DNA of 64,000 nucleotides from Rhodoferax sp. AJA081-3 (GCF_017798165.1 NZ_CP059068.1:1550001-1614000), one strand, 5' to 3'. Shown: positions 27,443 through 37,094, counted from the first letter of the stretch. Notes: a model not told the origin generated them from the sequence alone. Numbers and translations are program-made.

Positions 27443-30400
27443 ATGGGATGGGAACTCAAAGACGTCGAAAAGCCGTTCGTCGAGCAACTGGAAGGCCTGG
27501 GGTGGACACACATCTCGGGGAGCATCGATGAGCCGGCTGTCACCGGCCGCGCGAACTTCACCGAAGTTATCCAGGAGGGCGTGCTGCGCGCCAAGCTGGC
27601 TGAAATTAATTTGCGCGAGGTGGATGGGGCATTCTTGCCCTGGCTGGATGATGAACGTCTTTCTGAGGCGGTTGCGGCGATCACGCGTATTGCGCGGCCC
27701 AAGCTCATCGAAGCCAACCAGGCGGCTACCGAATTGCTGTTGCTTGGTATTACCGTCGATGGCTTGCCCGGCTGGGACGGCGGGCGCGGACAGACCATCC
27801 GCTTCATCGACTGGGACACACCTGAGAACAACAGCTTCACGGTCGTCAACCAGTACCGCGTAGATTGCCCGCCCGGCTACAACAGCGGCAAGGCCTTCAT
27901 CGTGCCGGACCTGGTGCTGCTGGTAAACGGCATTCCGCTGGTGGTGGTGGAGTGCAAGAGTCCATCCATCCCGGAGCCGTTGAGTGAGGCCATCGACCAG
28001 TTGCGCCGCTACAGCAACCAGCGGCACGCCAACTACGAGGTGGAAGACAACGAGGGCAACGAGCCGCTTTTCTTCACCAACCAGTTGATGATTGCATCCA
28101 GCTTCGACGAAGCGCGGGTGGGCACCATTGGCGGCCTGTTTGAGCACTTTGCCACTTGGAAGACCGTGACCCCGGCGCGCGAAGAAGACGTTGCCGCCAG
28201 CATGGGGGTTGCCGCACTGTCCGAGCAGCAACGGCTGGTGGCGGGCATGCTCACCAAGACGAACCTGCTGGACATCGTGCGCCACTTCACCCTTTTCATG
28301 CAGGCCGGTGGGCAGACCATCAAGGTGGCGTGTCGCTATCAGCAGTTCCGCGCGGTCAACAAGGCGATCGGGCGCCTGCAAAGCGGTAAGACCCGCCTGC
28401 AGGACGGTGAATACGACCGGCGCGGCGGCGTGATCTGGCATACCCAGGGTTCTGGCAAGTCGTTGACCATGGTGTTCCTGGTGCGCAAGCTGCGTACCAA
28501 CGCAGCCCTGCGCCGCTTCAAAGTGGTGGTGGTGACCGACCGCAAGGACCTGCAGGACCAGCTTAGCGCCACTGCAGCGCTGACCGGCGAAGTGGTTGAG
28601 GTGGCCACATCGACGGTAGCCGTGCAGAAACTGGTGCGCCGCAAGGGCCCCGGACTGCTGTTTGCCACGATTCAGAAGTACCGCGACCCGGATGCTGCCG
28701 GTGAGCCAGGCCTGACCGAGGATGACATTCCCGAGGGCTGGCACGACGGACAGATGGGCGTGAAGGAGCCTGCGGCGGCCTATGTAGCCAAGCCAGCCGC
28801 CAAGACTTTCGAGGTCTTGAACGAGGACGAGACCATCCTCGTACTTATCGATGAGGCGCACCGCACCCAGGCGGGTGACTTGCACGCCAATCTGCTGGCG
28901 GGGCTACCCAACTGCGCGCGCATTGGCTTCACCGGTACGCCGATCATCATGGGTGACAAGAAGCGAACCCATGAGATTTTCGGCGAGTTTATCGACCGCT
29001 ACACGATCAAAGAGGCTGAGGAAGACGGCGCGACCGTGCCCGTTCTGTATGAGGGCCGCACCGCACAAGGTGCGGTCAAGGACGGGGCCAGCCTGGACGA
29101 ATTGTTCGAGGACTTGTTCCGCGAGCGTAGCGCCGAGGAGCTTGAGGCGATCAAGCAGAAGTACGCCACAAAAGGGCAAATCTTCGACGCCCCGCTACTG
29201 ATCGCGGACAAGGCGCGCGATATGCTGCGCCACTATGTGACCAACATCCTTCCCAACGGCTACAAGGCGCAGGTGGTGGCCTACAGCCGCTTGGCAGCGG
29301 TACGTTACGCGGCCGCGTTTGAAACAGCCAGGTCTGAATTGCTGGCCGAAGCAGATGCGTTGTCACCCGAAGACAAGGCGCTCGACGACGAGACGCTGTG
29401 TCAGCGTCCGCCCAAAGTGCAGGCCATCGTGCAAGCCTGGCGCTACCGCAACACACTGAAAAAGATCGAGTTCGCAGCAGTGATCTCCGGTGGCAACAAC
29501 GACGATCCGGCTTGGAAGCAGTGGACAGACGCTGCGGCTAACGAGACACGGATCAAGCGCTTCAAGAAACCGCTGTTCCACGCTAAGCCGGAGAAGACCG
29601 ACCCGTTGGCTTTCCTGGTCGTGAAGTCGATGCTGTTGACTGGCTTCGATGCGCCGATTGAAGGCGTGATGTACCTCGACCGCCCGATCCGCGAGGCGGA
29701 GTTGCTGCAAGCCATTGCCCGCGTGAACCGCACCGGGTTTGGCAAGCGCTGCGGCATCGTGGTGGACTATTACGGCGTCGCCCAGCACCTGAAGGAAGCC
29801 TTAGCGGCCTACGCCGACGAGGACATCCAGGGTGCATTGCAGAGCCTGAAAGACGAAGTACCTGCGCTACGCGATCGACACATGCGCGTGGTGGACCTCT
29901 TCCGCAGCCGCGATATTGAGTCCCTGGACGATGTAGAGACCTGCGTTGAAGTCCTGGCGGACGAACGGCTGCGCGCGGAATTCACCGTCAAACTGAAGCA
30001 GTTCCTGGGGTCACTGGACATGGTATTGCCCCGTCCAGAGGGCTTGCCCTTCTCCAAGGACGCCAAGACCCTCTCATACATCTACGCCCGAGCCCGCAAC
30101 CGCTACAAGGACACCCCGGTTCTGGGCAAGGACGTAGGCGCCAAGGTCCGAAAGTTGATCGACGACCATGTGATCTCGCTGGGTGTCGATCCCAAGATTC
30201 CGCCGATTGCACTGACCGACGCGCAGTTCGACACGCATCTGTCGCGCCAGGCGAATGACCGCGCCAAGGCGTCCGAGATGGAGCACGCTATCCGCTCCCA
30301 CATCCGCAAGCATCTGGATGAGGACCCTGTGCTGTTTCGCAAGCTCAGCGAGCGACTGAACGAGATCCTGAAGACACTGGCGGATCAGTGGGATGACCTG

Positions 30401-30778
30401 ATCGACGCGCTGCAAAAAATCATCAGCGACATGCGCGCGGGCGCCTCCAGCGATGACGCAGGCCTGCCCGACATGCCTGAACACTACGTGCCGTTCCTAC
30501 GCATGCTGCTGGAGGCCGTGGTGGGCACCGAGAGTCCGAGTGATGAGCAGTTGCTGAAGATCCGCGATCTGACCGTAGAGCTGGTCGAGATGATTACCGG
30601 CGAACTGACCGACACCTTCTGGGAGCCGCACAAGCGGCCGGCACAAGACGCTTTGGGGACGCAACTATTCAAGCTGATCGTCTCTTCGAAAGTGGTGGCA
30701 AGGTCGGATGTACCAGCATTGCGTGATCGATTGATGGATCTTGCGCGGGCCAATTCAGACAAGTTGCGAAAGGCATGA
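27443..30778 (+). CDS. hsdR: Type I restriction endonuclease subunit HsdR
   Basis: An 1111-residue motor-nuclease. The PD-(D/E)xK nuclease is near the N-terminus: VPDLVLLVNGIPLVVVECK (D about 152, ECK about 169). The SF2 helicase has HTQGSGKSLTMVF (Walker A, about 335) and LIDEAHRTQ (about 468), then GFTGTPI and LTGFDAP. A C-terminal helical region follows. The ATG at 27443 follows GAAGAAGGA and begins MGWELKDVEKPFVEQLE, the usual opening; the upstream open frame only overlaps hsdS. It translocates DNA and cuts when the target is unmethylated. It overlaps the next gene by 4 bases. Confidence 0.95.
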   Translation: MGWELKDVEKPFVEQLEGLGWTHISGSIDEPAVTGRANFTEVIQEGVLRAKLAEINLREVDGAFLPWLDDERLSEAVAAITRIARPKLIEANQAATELLLLGITVDGLPGWDGGRGQTIRFIDWDTPENNSFTVVNQYRVDCPPGYNSGKAFIVPDLVLLVNGIPLVVVECKSPSIPEPLSEAIDQLRRYSNQRHANYEVEDNEGNEPLFFTNQLMIASSFDEARVGTIGGLFEHFATWKTVTPAREEDVAASMGVAALSEQQRLVAGMLTKTNLLDIVRHFTLFMQAGGQTIKVACRYQQFRAVNKAIGRLQSGKTRLQDGEYDRRGGVIWHTQGSGKSLTMVFLVRKLRTNAALRRFKVVVVTDRKDLQDQLSATAALTGEVVEVATSTVAVQKLVRRKGPGLLFATIQKYRDPDAAGEPGLTEDDIPEGWHDGQMGVKEPAAAYVAKPAAKTFEVLNEDETILVLIDEAHRTQAGDLHANLLAGLPNCARIGFTGTPIIMGDKKRTHEIFGEFIDRYTIKEAEEDGATVPVLYEGRTAQGAVKDGASLDELFEDLFRERSAEELEAIKQKYATKGQIFDAPLLIADKARDMLRHYVTNILPNGYKAQVVAYSRLAAVRYAAAFETARSELLAEADALSPEDKALDDETLCQRPPKVQAIVQAWRYRNTLKKIEFAAVISGGNNDDPAWKQWTDAAANETRIKRFKKPLFHAKPEKTDPLAFLVVKSMLLTGFDAPIEGVMYLDRPIREAELLQAIARVNRTGFGKRCGIVVDYYGVAQHLKEALAAYADEDIQGALQSLKDEVPALRDRHMRVVDLFRSRDIESLDDVETCVEVLADERLRAEFTVKLKQFLGSLDMVLPRPEGLPFSKDAKTLSYIYARARNRYKDTPVLGKDVGAKVRKLIDDHVISLGVDPKIPPIALTDAQFDTHLSRQANDRAKASEMEHAIRSHIRKHLDEDPVLFRKLSERLNEILKTLADQWDDLIDALQKIISDMRAGASSDDAGLPDMPEHYVPFLRMLLEAVVGTESPSDEQLLKIRDLTVELVEMITGELTDTFWEPHKRPAQDALGTQLFKLIVSSKVVARSDVPALRDRLMDLARANSDKLRKA

Positions 30779-31470
30779 GCGTGCTGACCGTAGATGACCT
30801 CTCCTTTGAGCTTAAGCAGAGCAGTCGGCGCAGAACGCTGCAGATTACCGTGGATCGCAGCGGTGATTTGGTGCTGTCTGCACCGCCCGATGTCGAAGAA
30901 GAGCGTCTGCGGAAGTTCGTCCTGGAAAAGCGCTTCTGGATCTACACGAAGCTGGCAGAGAAGGATCGCCTGCAAAAGGCGGTACCGACCAAGAGCTATG
31001 TCGATGGCGAGGGCTTTCTGTACCTGGGCCGAAGCTACCGGCTGCGATTGGTTGACGACCAGGATGCGGCTTTGAAGCTGCTGAATGGGCGCTTCATGTT
31101 GCGCCGAGACTTGGTCGAGAACGCCCGAGCCCATTTGGTTCAGTGGTACAGCGCCCGGGCCAAGCTTTGGCTGTGGGACAAGTTACAGGACTATGTGGCA
31201 CGCATGGAGGTCCGGCCCGTTGGTGTGAAAGTGCAGGATCTGGGCTTCCGCTGGGGCTCATGCGGCAAAGGTGACTGGCTGTACTTCCACTGGAAGACCA
31301 TCCTGTTGCCGCCGCGCATCGCAGAATATGTATTGGTGCATGAACTGGCGCACCTGCATCAACCGCATCACACGCCGGAGTTCTGGCAGCGGGTCGAGCG
31401 CGCTTTACCGGATTTCGAGCGCCGCAAGATTTGGCTGGCGGAACACGGCATGGACGTAGAAGGAATTTAA
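30775..31470 (+). CDS. YgjP-like (DUF45) metallopeptidase
   Basis: A 231-residue protein of the YgjP/WLM-type metallopeptidase family. The C-terminal half has FRWGSCGKGDWLYFHWK, then the zinc motif HELAHLHQPHHTPEFW (HExxH at 189-193, with H198/H199 and a family-typical FW). The N-terminal region is beta-rich. Such genes often follow hsdR in type I operons; their role there is unknown, possibly processing HsdR or a partner. Start overlaps the hsdR stop by 4 bases and its stop is 4 bases before mcrB. Confidence 0.88.
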   Translation: MSVLTVDDLSFELKQSSRRRTLQITVDRSGDLVLSAPPDVEEERLRKFVLEKRFWIYTKLAEKDRLQKAVPTKSYVDGEGFLYLGRSYRLRLVDDQDAALKLLNGRFMLRRDLVENARAHLVQWYSARAKLWLWDKLQDYVARMEVRPVGVKVQDLGFRWGSCGKGDWLYFHWKTILLPPRIAEYVLVHELAHLHQPHHTPEFWQRVERALPDFERRKIWLAEHGMDVEGI

Positions 31471-31474
31471 AACG

Positions 31475-33469
31475 ATGGCACAGAACTATTTCAACAACGA
31501 CCATTTCAAGTTGCTGAACAAATGGAAAGGGACGGTCTACGACAAGACTAACCCGGAACAGCAGCGCGTCTATGAGGAGCTGGGGAAAGCCTACGACGTC
31601 ACCAAGAATTGGGCCGAGGCGCTGCAACAGCAACTGTTCAAGGGCGGGTGGACCAAGACTGTTCGCAAGCCGACTGATCAGTGGCAGAAGAAGTTCATCC
31701 CATACAACTGGGCGCGGATTTACCCTTCGAACAATGCACCCGAGGGGCTGGCCTACACCGTTGGCATCGAAGCTGACCTCGGTTTTGTCGTCAAGATTGA
31801 CCTCGTGGATATCAAGGTTGACGACGCCGTCTTGCGAAAGAAGTATGAGCAGATTCGAGGGCCATACACATCCTCGCCCATCGTGGCTATCAAGTCGGCT
31901 GACGAGGGGCTCGCACTGGACTTCACCGCACTGGTCGATTGGAGCGTCGAATCGATTAAGAACTTCAAACTGACCTACGACGACGTTGCCGATCAACTGG
32001 GTCTTTCTGCAGGGCAAGACCAGGAGACTTTGCTGCTCCACTTCCAGGGGCACGAGGACTTTGTTGATCGGCAGCCGCTGTGGACCGCAACGACGACAGA
32101 GTTGTTCGGCCGACTTGCCCGCGCAGTGAACGACATGGGGCTGGACTGGTGGTTCACCCGGGCCACCAACAGCCAACTGCGCTTCGGACGCAAGGAAAAG
32201 GGGGCTATCAAAGGTGGGCCTGTCGGATGGCTGTTCTTGCGCAAGGATGGCATTCGAGTGAGTTGGTCTGCCTTTGCCGGACTGGATGATCTGAACTCTA
32301 CCGATCTCACTAGCGAGCTTGTCCAGCTCTTCGAGGCAGCCGACAAGGACGAAGGCAGTTGGCCATCCAAACTTGGTGCACGCTCTGGACGCAACGGCTA
32401 CTGGCCCGACGACTACGACATTGAAGACGAACCCAAAAGTGACAAGCCCCCAAAGAATGTCATCTACTACGGCCCGCCCGGTACCGGTAAGACATTCGAC
32501 CTACAAGCCCTGCTCGTGTCTGAATACACCGATGGAGAGTACGGCGAGCGCTACGAGTTCGTCACATTTCATCAGTCCTACGGGTACGAGGAGTTTGTCG
32601 AGGGCCTGCGCCCCGTGATCATCAAGCGCGGCAAGAAGCGCGCGGTGGAGAGTGAGACAGCCGCTGCGTCGGATGGTGAGGTGCGTTACGAAATCAAACC
32701 AGGCGCCTTTTTGAGGCTGTGTGACCGGGCACGCAGGAACCCATCGCGGCAGTACGCGATGGTGATTGACGAGATCAATCGCGGAAACATCAGCAAGATT
32801 TTCGGCGAGCTCATCACACTCGTAGAAGTAGACAAGCGCGAGGGTGCGAAGTATCCCGTCGCCGTAACGCTGCCGTATTCCGCAGAGAGTTTCAGCGTGC
32901 CTTCGAACGTTGATGTGATCGGGACGATGAACACGGCAGACCGATCGTTGGCGCTGGTTGACACCGCGCTTCGCCGTCGCTTCGAGTTCATTGAGTCAAT
33001 GCCCAAGCCCTCGGTTCTGGCAGGCTCCATCGTTACCCACAACGGCGTGGACATCAACATCGAGCAGTTGCTGACAATGCTGAACAAGCGGATTGAGGCA
33101 CTGTACGACCGAGACCACACGGTGGGGCATGCCTACTTCACGCGCATCAAAGACCTGAAAGATGAAGCTCGTTTCAGCGAGCTGAAGACCGTTTTCAGGA
33201 ACAAGATCATTCCGCTCCTGGAGGAATACTTTTTCGAGGACTGGCAGAAGATTCGACTGGTCCTTGGCGATAACCAGAAACCGAAGCAGGAGCATCAGTT
33301 CGTGCATGAAATCGGCCGCGAGGAGGATCTGCTGGCGCTCTTCGGCCGTGAGCACGAGCTGGATCAATATGCTATTCGTTCTCGCTACCAGTTGAACGCC
33401 GCTGCTCTTGATGAGCCAGACGCGTATGTCGGCATTTATGCCGCCAAACCTGCCGTGACCGCCGGATGA
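31475..33469 (+). CDS. mcrB: McrB-like AAA+ GTPase
   Basis: A 664-residue protein of the McrB family. Residues 1-310 are an N-terminal region without the EcoMcrB DUF3578 domain, presumably recognising the modified base or other target. The AAA+ domain has GPPGTGKT (about 333), VIDEINRGNISKIFGEL (about 430) and IGTMNTADRSLALVDTALRRR, a McrB signature. McrB rings hydrolyse GTP to translocate and activate McrC. The stop overlaps the mcrC start by 4 bases. What it targets (methylated DNA or not) cannot be told. Confidence 0.93.
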   Translation: MAQNYFNNDHFKLLNKWKGTVYDKTNPEQQRVYEELGKAYDVTKNWAEALQQQLFKGGWTKTVRKPTDQWQKKFIPYNWARIYPSNNAPEGLAYTVGIEADLGFVVKIDLVDIKVDDAVLRKKYEQIRGPYTSSPIVAIKSADEGLALDFTALVDWSVESIKNFKLTYDDVADQLGLSAGQDQETLLLHFQGHEDFVDRQPLWTATTTELFGRLARAVNDMGLDWWFTRATNSQLRFGRKEKGAIKGGPVGWLFLRKDGIRVSWSAFAGLDDLNSTDLTSELVQLFEAADKDEGSWPSKLGARSGRNGYWPDDYDIEDEPKSDKPPKNVIYYGPPGTGKTFDLQALLVSEYTDGEYGERYEFVTFHQSYGYEEFVEGLRPVIIKRGKKRAVESETAAASDGEVRYEIKPGAFLRLCDRARRNPSRQYAMVIDEINRGNISKIFGELITLVEVDKREGAKYPVAVTLPYSAESFSVPSNVDVIGTMNTADRSLALVDTALRRRFEFIESMPKPSVLAGSIVTHNGVDINIEQLLTMLNKRIEALYDRDHTVGHAYFTRIKDLKDEARFSELKTVFRNKIIPLLEEYFFEDWQKIRLVLGDNQKPKQEHQFVHEIGREEDLLALFGREHELDQYAIRSRYQLNAAALDEPDAYVGIYAAKPAVTAG

Positions 33470-34803
33470 ATTCCCTGACGATCTTTGAGTTCGACAAGGT
33501 GGTCGAAGCAAAGGCCGGAGCGGTCGGGCTTGCTGTGCCCAAGCGTGTATTCGCATGGTTGGACACGCAGTCCCTGAGAAATGATGAAGATGCCCCTGGC
33601 TGGCTTAAGCCGACTCGACTGAACGGTCAAAGGGCAATTCAGGTCACTAGCTATGTTGGTGTAATTCGCGCCCCTTGCGGTTTTCAGATCGAGGTACTGC
33701 CAAAAACCGGAAGGAATACATCGCCTGAGGAGGCGCGCGCACTCCTCATCTCGATGTTGAAGTGCCTGGCCGGTTTTCGGCATATCAAGACAGCCAACGC
33801 AGATTTGGTCGCTGAACGCATGCCTCTATTGGAGGTTTTCATCCAGGAGTTCCTGTTTGCCGTCGGTTCGCTGGTTAAGCGCGGACTTCGCAGTGACTAT
33901 GTCGCGCGACAGGACAACCTCTTCGCACTTCGTGGCCGGTTGTTGGTGGCAAGGCAGATTTCCCAGAATTTGGTCAGGCGAGACCGGTTTTTCACCGAGC
34001 ATGACGAGTTTTCGCAGGACCGCGCAGAGAACCGACTGATTCACACGGCGCTTCGCCAAGTGCTCACTCTGTGTCGATCTCAGGAGAGCCAGCGTGTCGC
34101 ACGCGAACTTGGTTTTGTCTTCGCGGATGTTCCTCTGTCAGTAGATGTCGCCCTAGACATTCAGCGGATCAGGCTAGATCGCGGCATGGGCTACTACGAG
34201 TCCGCACTGGACTGGGCGAAGCTAATCCTGCAGGGTCTCAGCCCAATCTCCGGTATGGGAAAGCACCATGCCCCGTCACTGCTTTTTCCTATGGAGGCGT
34301 TGTTCGAGGCTTATGTCGAGAAGCACTTGGTGAAGCAGTTACGCGAAGACTTCGTCCTGAAGGCACAGGCAAGTAGCCAGCACCTCGTTGCGCACGACGA
34401 TCAGCGATGGTTCCGCTTGAAGCCCGATCTGTTGGTAAAGCAGAAGCAAACCACGCGCTTGGTCCTGGATACGAAGTGGAAGCTGTTGGATACGGCGAAG
34501 AAGAACGGACGCGAGAAGTATCAGCTCAGCCAGGCCGACTTTTACCAGCTTTACGCCTATGGTCACCACTACCTGGACGGCACTGGGGACATCGTATTGA
34601 TCTACCCAAAGACGGACACATTCACCGAGCCGCTGCCTGTCTTCGAATTTACGAAGGCGAATGGGATGCGGCTTTGGGTGCTGCCGTTTTGTCTCACGAA
34701 GCGCCAGCTCATGCTTCCAGATTCGCCAGCATTCGACACCACTTTCATTCATGACAATTCAAACAAAGCCCGAGCCGACAGCTTGAACGCTGTTCCGGCT
34801 TGA
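33466..34803 (+). CDS. mcrC: McrC-like nuclease
   Basis: A 445-residue PD-(D/E)xK nuclease subunit of McrBC. The N-terminal half contains VGVIRAPCGFQIEVLPK, a family motif, and the C-terminal catalytic core has FRLKPDLLVK (Asp about 320) and LVLDTKWKLLD (about 332). McrC sits on the McrB ring and cleaves DNA. It is 26 bases upstream of the HrgA-like gene. Confidence 0.92.
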   Translation: MNSLTIFEFDKVVEAKAGAVGLAVPKRVFAWLDTQSLRNDEDAPGWLKPTRLNGQRAIQVTSYVGVIRAPCGFQIEVLPKTGRNTSPEEARALLISMLKCLAGFRHIKTANADLVAERMPLLEVFIQEFLFAVGSLVKRGLRSDYVARQDNLFALRGRLLVARQISQNLVRRDRFFTEHDEFSQDRAENRLIHTALRQVLTLCRSQESQRVARELGFVFADVPLSVDVALDIQRIRLDRGMGYYESALDWAKLILQGLSPISGMGKHHAPSLLFPMEALFEAYVEKHLVKQLREDFVLKAQASSQHLVAHDDQRWFRLKPDLLVKQKQTTRLVLDTKWKLLDTAKKNGREKYQLSQADFYQLYAYGHHYLDGTGDIVLIYPKTDTFTEPLPVFEFTKANGMRLWVLPFCLTKRQLMLPDSPAFDTTFIHDNSNKARADSLNAVPA

Positions 34804-34829
34804 GAGCAATGAATATGAGGAATACATAG

Positions 34830-35777
34830 ATGGCACTTAACCTCGGCAAAGTGGTGGTGGATTACCTGGCCACGCATCCAGAACACAAGTTCTCTGCTCG
34901 ACAGATCGCCGAGTGGATTTTTGAAACCTATCCTGCAGAATGCCAAGAAAAAAGATCCAATAGCCGAGGCGATTACATCAAAACTGATGCCGACTTGGTG
35001 CAACAACTGGTTGCGGAGATCAGCTCTCAGCGACCTCGCTTGCAGAAACGGAACCCAGAGCTGAAAACAACCGAGGGGCGGCCGCGCAAGTACTACTACT
35101 CGACAATGTCTGACGTCGCGGAAGTGGCTGCCGTTGAGAGCGTGATTGCCGTGCCTGCGGCAGACGCAAATGGTAAATCGCAGGGAGAGCACGCGATGTA
35201 CCCGCTGCTCTCGCTGTATCTGTGGGAAGAGTTTGGCGTCTACTCGAAACGCATCGATGAGAAGCGCTCATCGAACAAGCGCGGGCCGAACGGCAACCGG
35301 TGGCTGTACCCGGACGTGGTCGGGATGGAGGACTTGGGCGCGGAGTGGCACCAGGAGGTGCGGGACTGCGTGAATCAGTATTCCGACAAGCGCACCAAGT
35401 TGTGGTCGTTCGAGGCCAAGTTGCTGATCAACCGGTCAAATGTGCGCGAGTGTTTTTTCCAGGCGGTTTCCAACTCGTCGTGGGCTAACTTCGGCTATCT
35501 GGTCGCTGCAGAGATTGAGGGCCAGGACACGCTGAAGGAATTGCGAATGCTGTTCGCTGCGCACGGCATCGGCCTGATTAAATTGGATGCCGACAACCCG
35601 GCAGAAAGTCAGGTCTTGATTCCGGCCCGCGAGCGAGACGAGATCGATTGGGACATGGCCAATCGACTGGCCACGGAAAACAGGGATTATCTGGAATACG
35701 TAAAGCTGGTGAAGCAGTTCTATCAAACCGGCGAAGCAAGACTGGCCGATTGGGATGTGCCAGAAACTACGGACTGA
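34830..35777 (+). CDS. HrgA-like protein
   Basis: A 315-residue protein resembling HrgA (COG2958), first named in Helicobacter pylori as a gene replacing a restriction enzyme gene. The N-terminal 80 residues form a HARE-HTH-like winged helix (VVVDYLATHPEHKFSARQI). The body shows YPLLSLYLWEEFGVYSKRI, RWLYPDVVGMED, LWSFEAKLLINRSNVRECF and QAVSNSSWANFGYLV; the PD and E-x-K pattern suggests a PD-(D/E)xK nuclease fold. It ends the defence operon. Its role is unproven. Confidence 0.8.
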   Translation: MALNLGKVVVDYLATHPEHKFSARQIAEWIFETYPAECQEKRSNSRGDYIKTDADLVQQLVAEISSQRPRLQKRNPELKTTEGRPRKYYYSTMSDVAEVAAVESVIAVPAADANGKSQGEHAMYPLLSLYLWEEFGVYSKRIDEKRSSNKRGPNGNRWLYPDVVGMEDLGAEWHQEVRDCVNQYSDKRTKLWSFEAKLLINRSNVRECFFQAVSNSSWANFGYLVAAEIEGQDTLKELRMLFAAHGIGLIKLDADNPAESQVLIPARERDEIDWDMANRLATENRDYLEYVKLVKQFYQTGEARLADWDVPETTD

Positions 35778-35783
35778 AGATCT

Positions 35784-36074
35784 TCACTCAAGATGGCCAA
35801 CGACATCGAGGTGCTGTTCGCCGCGTTGAAACACCCCAATCCACCCGGTACGTGAGTCGGTGCGAACCCGGCTCACGTGTAGTACAAAACCATCGCAGTC
35901 CCGCATTTGGGCTGTGGCGAAATCCGACGTGTCGAATTTGGCCTCGCGCACCAGCGTGGTGGCTACCGACTTCATGGCCGACTCGAATAGATCTAGCAGG
36001 TAGTCTTGCTGGCTGGTGTCGATGTTGCGCGCGGTCACGTCGTCAATGACGGCGCGCTTGAATCGGTTACTCAT
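35784..36074 (-). CDS. Phage conserved hypothetical protein, end of the prophage late region
   Basis: A 96-residue protein starting MSNRFKRAVIDDVTARNID after an AAGGAG ribosome site. It resembles small proteins found at the end of phage lysis regions. The long upstream extension of the open frame overlaps the lysozyme gene and is discarded. The stop is only 6 bases from the hrgA stop on the other strand. Function unknown. A 7-bp hairpin (35850-35878) lies inside the gene. Confidence 0.65.
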   Translation of the reverse strand: MSNRFKRAVIDDVTARNIDTSQQDYLLDLFESAMKSVATTLVREAKFDTSDFATAQMRDCDGFVLHVSRVRTDSRTGWIGVFQRGEQHLDVVGHLE

Positions 36075-36153
36075 TGTTAATGCTCCTTGTTGGCGTGGAT
36101 GACATGAACGCGCTTTTCGGGGATGAAGCCAAGCTCTTCCGGACGTTTCTGGT

Positions 36154-36621
36154 TCAGGTGTTGCGAAGCAGCCAAGTGGCCTCTGCCTCCCGCCGAGTGA
36201 CAAGTCCCGATAGCACTCTTCCGCCGCCATAGACCCACCGTCGCAGTTCCTGACTAGCTGCGGTCCAATCCCGCTGGTTAACCCTTCGACGCAGCGTTGA
36301 TGTCTGCAGCCGCCCCGCGCCGAGGTTGAAAGTGAAGTCGACGATGGCCGCGAGCCGCCCCTCCGACTCGGTGGCCAGTACTGGGCAGTAGCGCAGCGTC
36401 GCCGCCAATGCCGTCTGCAGATCACGCGCCAGATGGACCTCGGCTTCTGCCTCCGTAATCGGTGGATGCTTCGGGTCGCAGAGGTGGCCGTACCCAATCG
36501 TCCAGAAGCCCGCAGGGCAGATGTAGGGAATTGCGGAGATATCAATCCCACGCTTCACCCGGCGCTCGAACCCCTCGAAGCGCTTAGCCAGTTCGATGGC
36601 CATTTTTGGCACTTTGATCAC
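36154..36621 (-). CDS. Phage endolysin, GH24 lysozyme
   Basis: A 155-residue T4/P22-type lysozyme. The catalytic Glu is in RFEGFERR (E16), and PAGFWTIGYGH supplies the conserved Asp/Thr-region partner motif. It ends with RRWVYGGGRVLSGLVTRR, typical of the family. The likely start is GTG at 36621, overlapping the holin stop as GTGA and giving the usual IKVPKMAIELAKR opening; ATG at 36603 is an alternative. No signal sequence is present, so it depends on the adjacent holin for release. Confidence 0.92.
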   Translation of the reverse strand: MIKVPKMAIELAKRFEGFERRVKRGIDISAIPYICPAGFWTIGYGHLCDPKHPPITEAEAEVHLARDLQTALAATLRYCPVLATESEGRLAAIVDFTFNLGAGRLQTSTLRRRVNQRDWTAASQELRRWVYGGGRVLSGLVTRREAEATWLLRNT

Positions 36622-37094
36622 GACCGCGCCCGATCGAACACGCGACCGAGGAACCAGAAGTTCAGCACGCCAGCCCACAGCGCCTGGTCCGCTTCTGTCC
36701 AAGCATGCAGGATCGCTGTACCCCAGCCTGCACCAGCGGTGACAGCCGCCATGAACGCGGCAGTCTTGGCGGCGCAGTACAGTGCCATGAACCAGTACGT
36801 GATTACCGGGCGGACGCTTGCAGACAAGGCATCGGCCCATTGCACTCCCGTTTTCTCGCCCTGAGTACGCACAGCATCGCGCAATGCGTCGATGGCACCG
36901 GTGTTCCAGGCTGCATCCGCGCCGGCCCCAATCTCTGACATGCGCTGGGCACCACGAATCTTTTCGAACTCCAGTGCTTTGTCCTGCATCGCCAGTTCGT
37001 GGCCGCGCTCGCCATTACGGTCCATCCATTTGAGAATTTCGGGTGCCAATCGGAACACGCCACCTAGCAATCCGCCCAGAAGCGTCTCGATCAT
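36618..37094 (-). CDS. Holin, 3TM type
   Basis: A 158-residue protein starting MIETLLGGLLGGVFRLAPEI, with the KWMDRNGERGHELAMQDKALEFEK segment (charged) and C-terminal hydrophobic helices (VITYWFMALYCAAKTAAFMAA). This matches the gene-transfer-agent-type 3TM holin family. The ATG at 37094 overlaps the upstream gene as ATGA. It forms membrane lesions for lysozyme escape at the end of the phage cycle. Confidence 0.87.
   Translation of the reverse strand: MIETLLGGLLGGVFRLAPEILKWMDRNGERGHELAMQDKALEFEKIRGAQRMSEIGAGADAAWNTGAIDALRDAVRTQGEKTGVQWADALSASVRPVITYWFMALYCAAKTAAFMAAVTAGAGWGTAILHAWTEADQALWAGVLNFWFLGRVFDRARS

Noticed and set aside
27404..28885. 493-residue minus-strand open frame opposite hsdR
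   Set aside because: It is the antisense of a well-supported HsdR coding region, His/Gln/Val-rich and without family motifs; GC-rich genes often give long antisense frames.
31094..32176. 360-residue minus-strand open frame across the YgjP-like and mcrB genes
   Set aside because: Spans the junction of two supported plus-strand genes in antisense and has no domain features.
35850..35878. Terminator between hrgA and the prophage
   Set aside because: The 7-bp hairpin has no T-run on either side and lies inside the coding sequence of the last phage gene.
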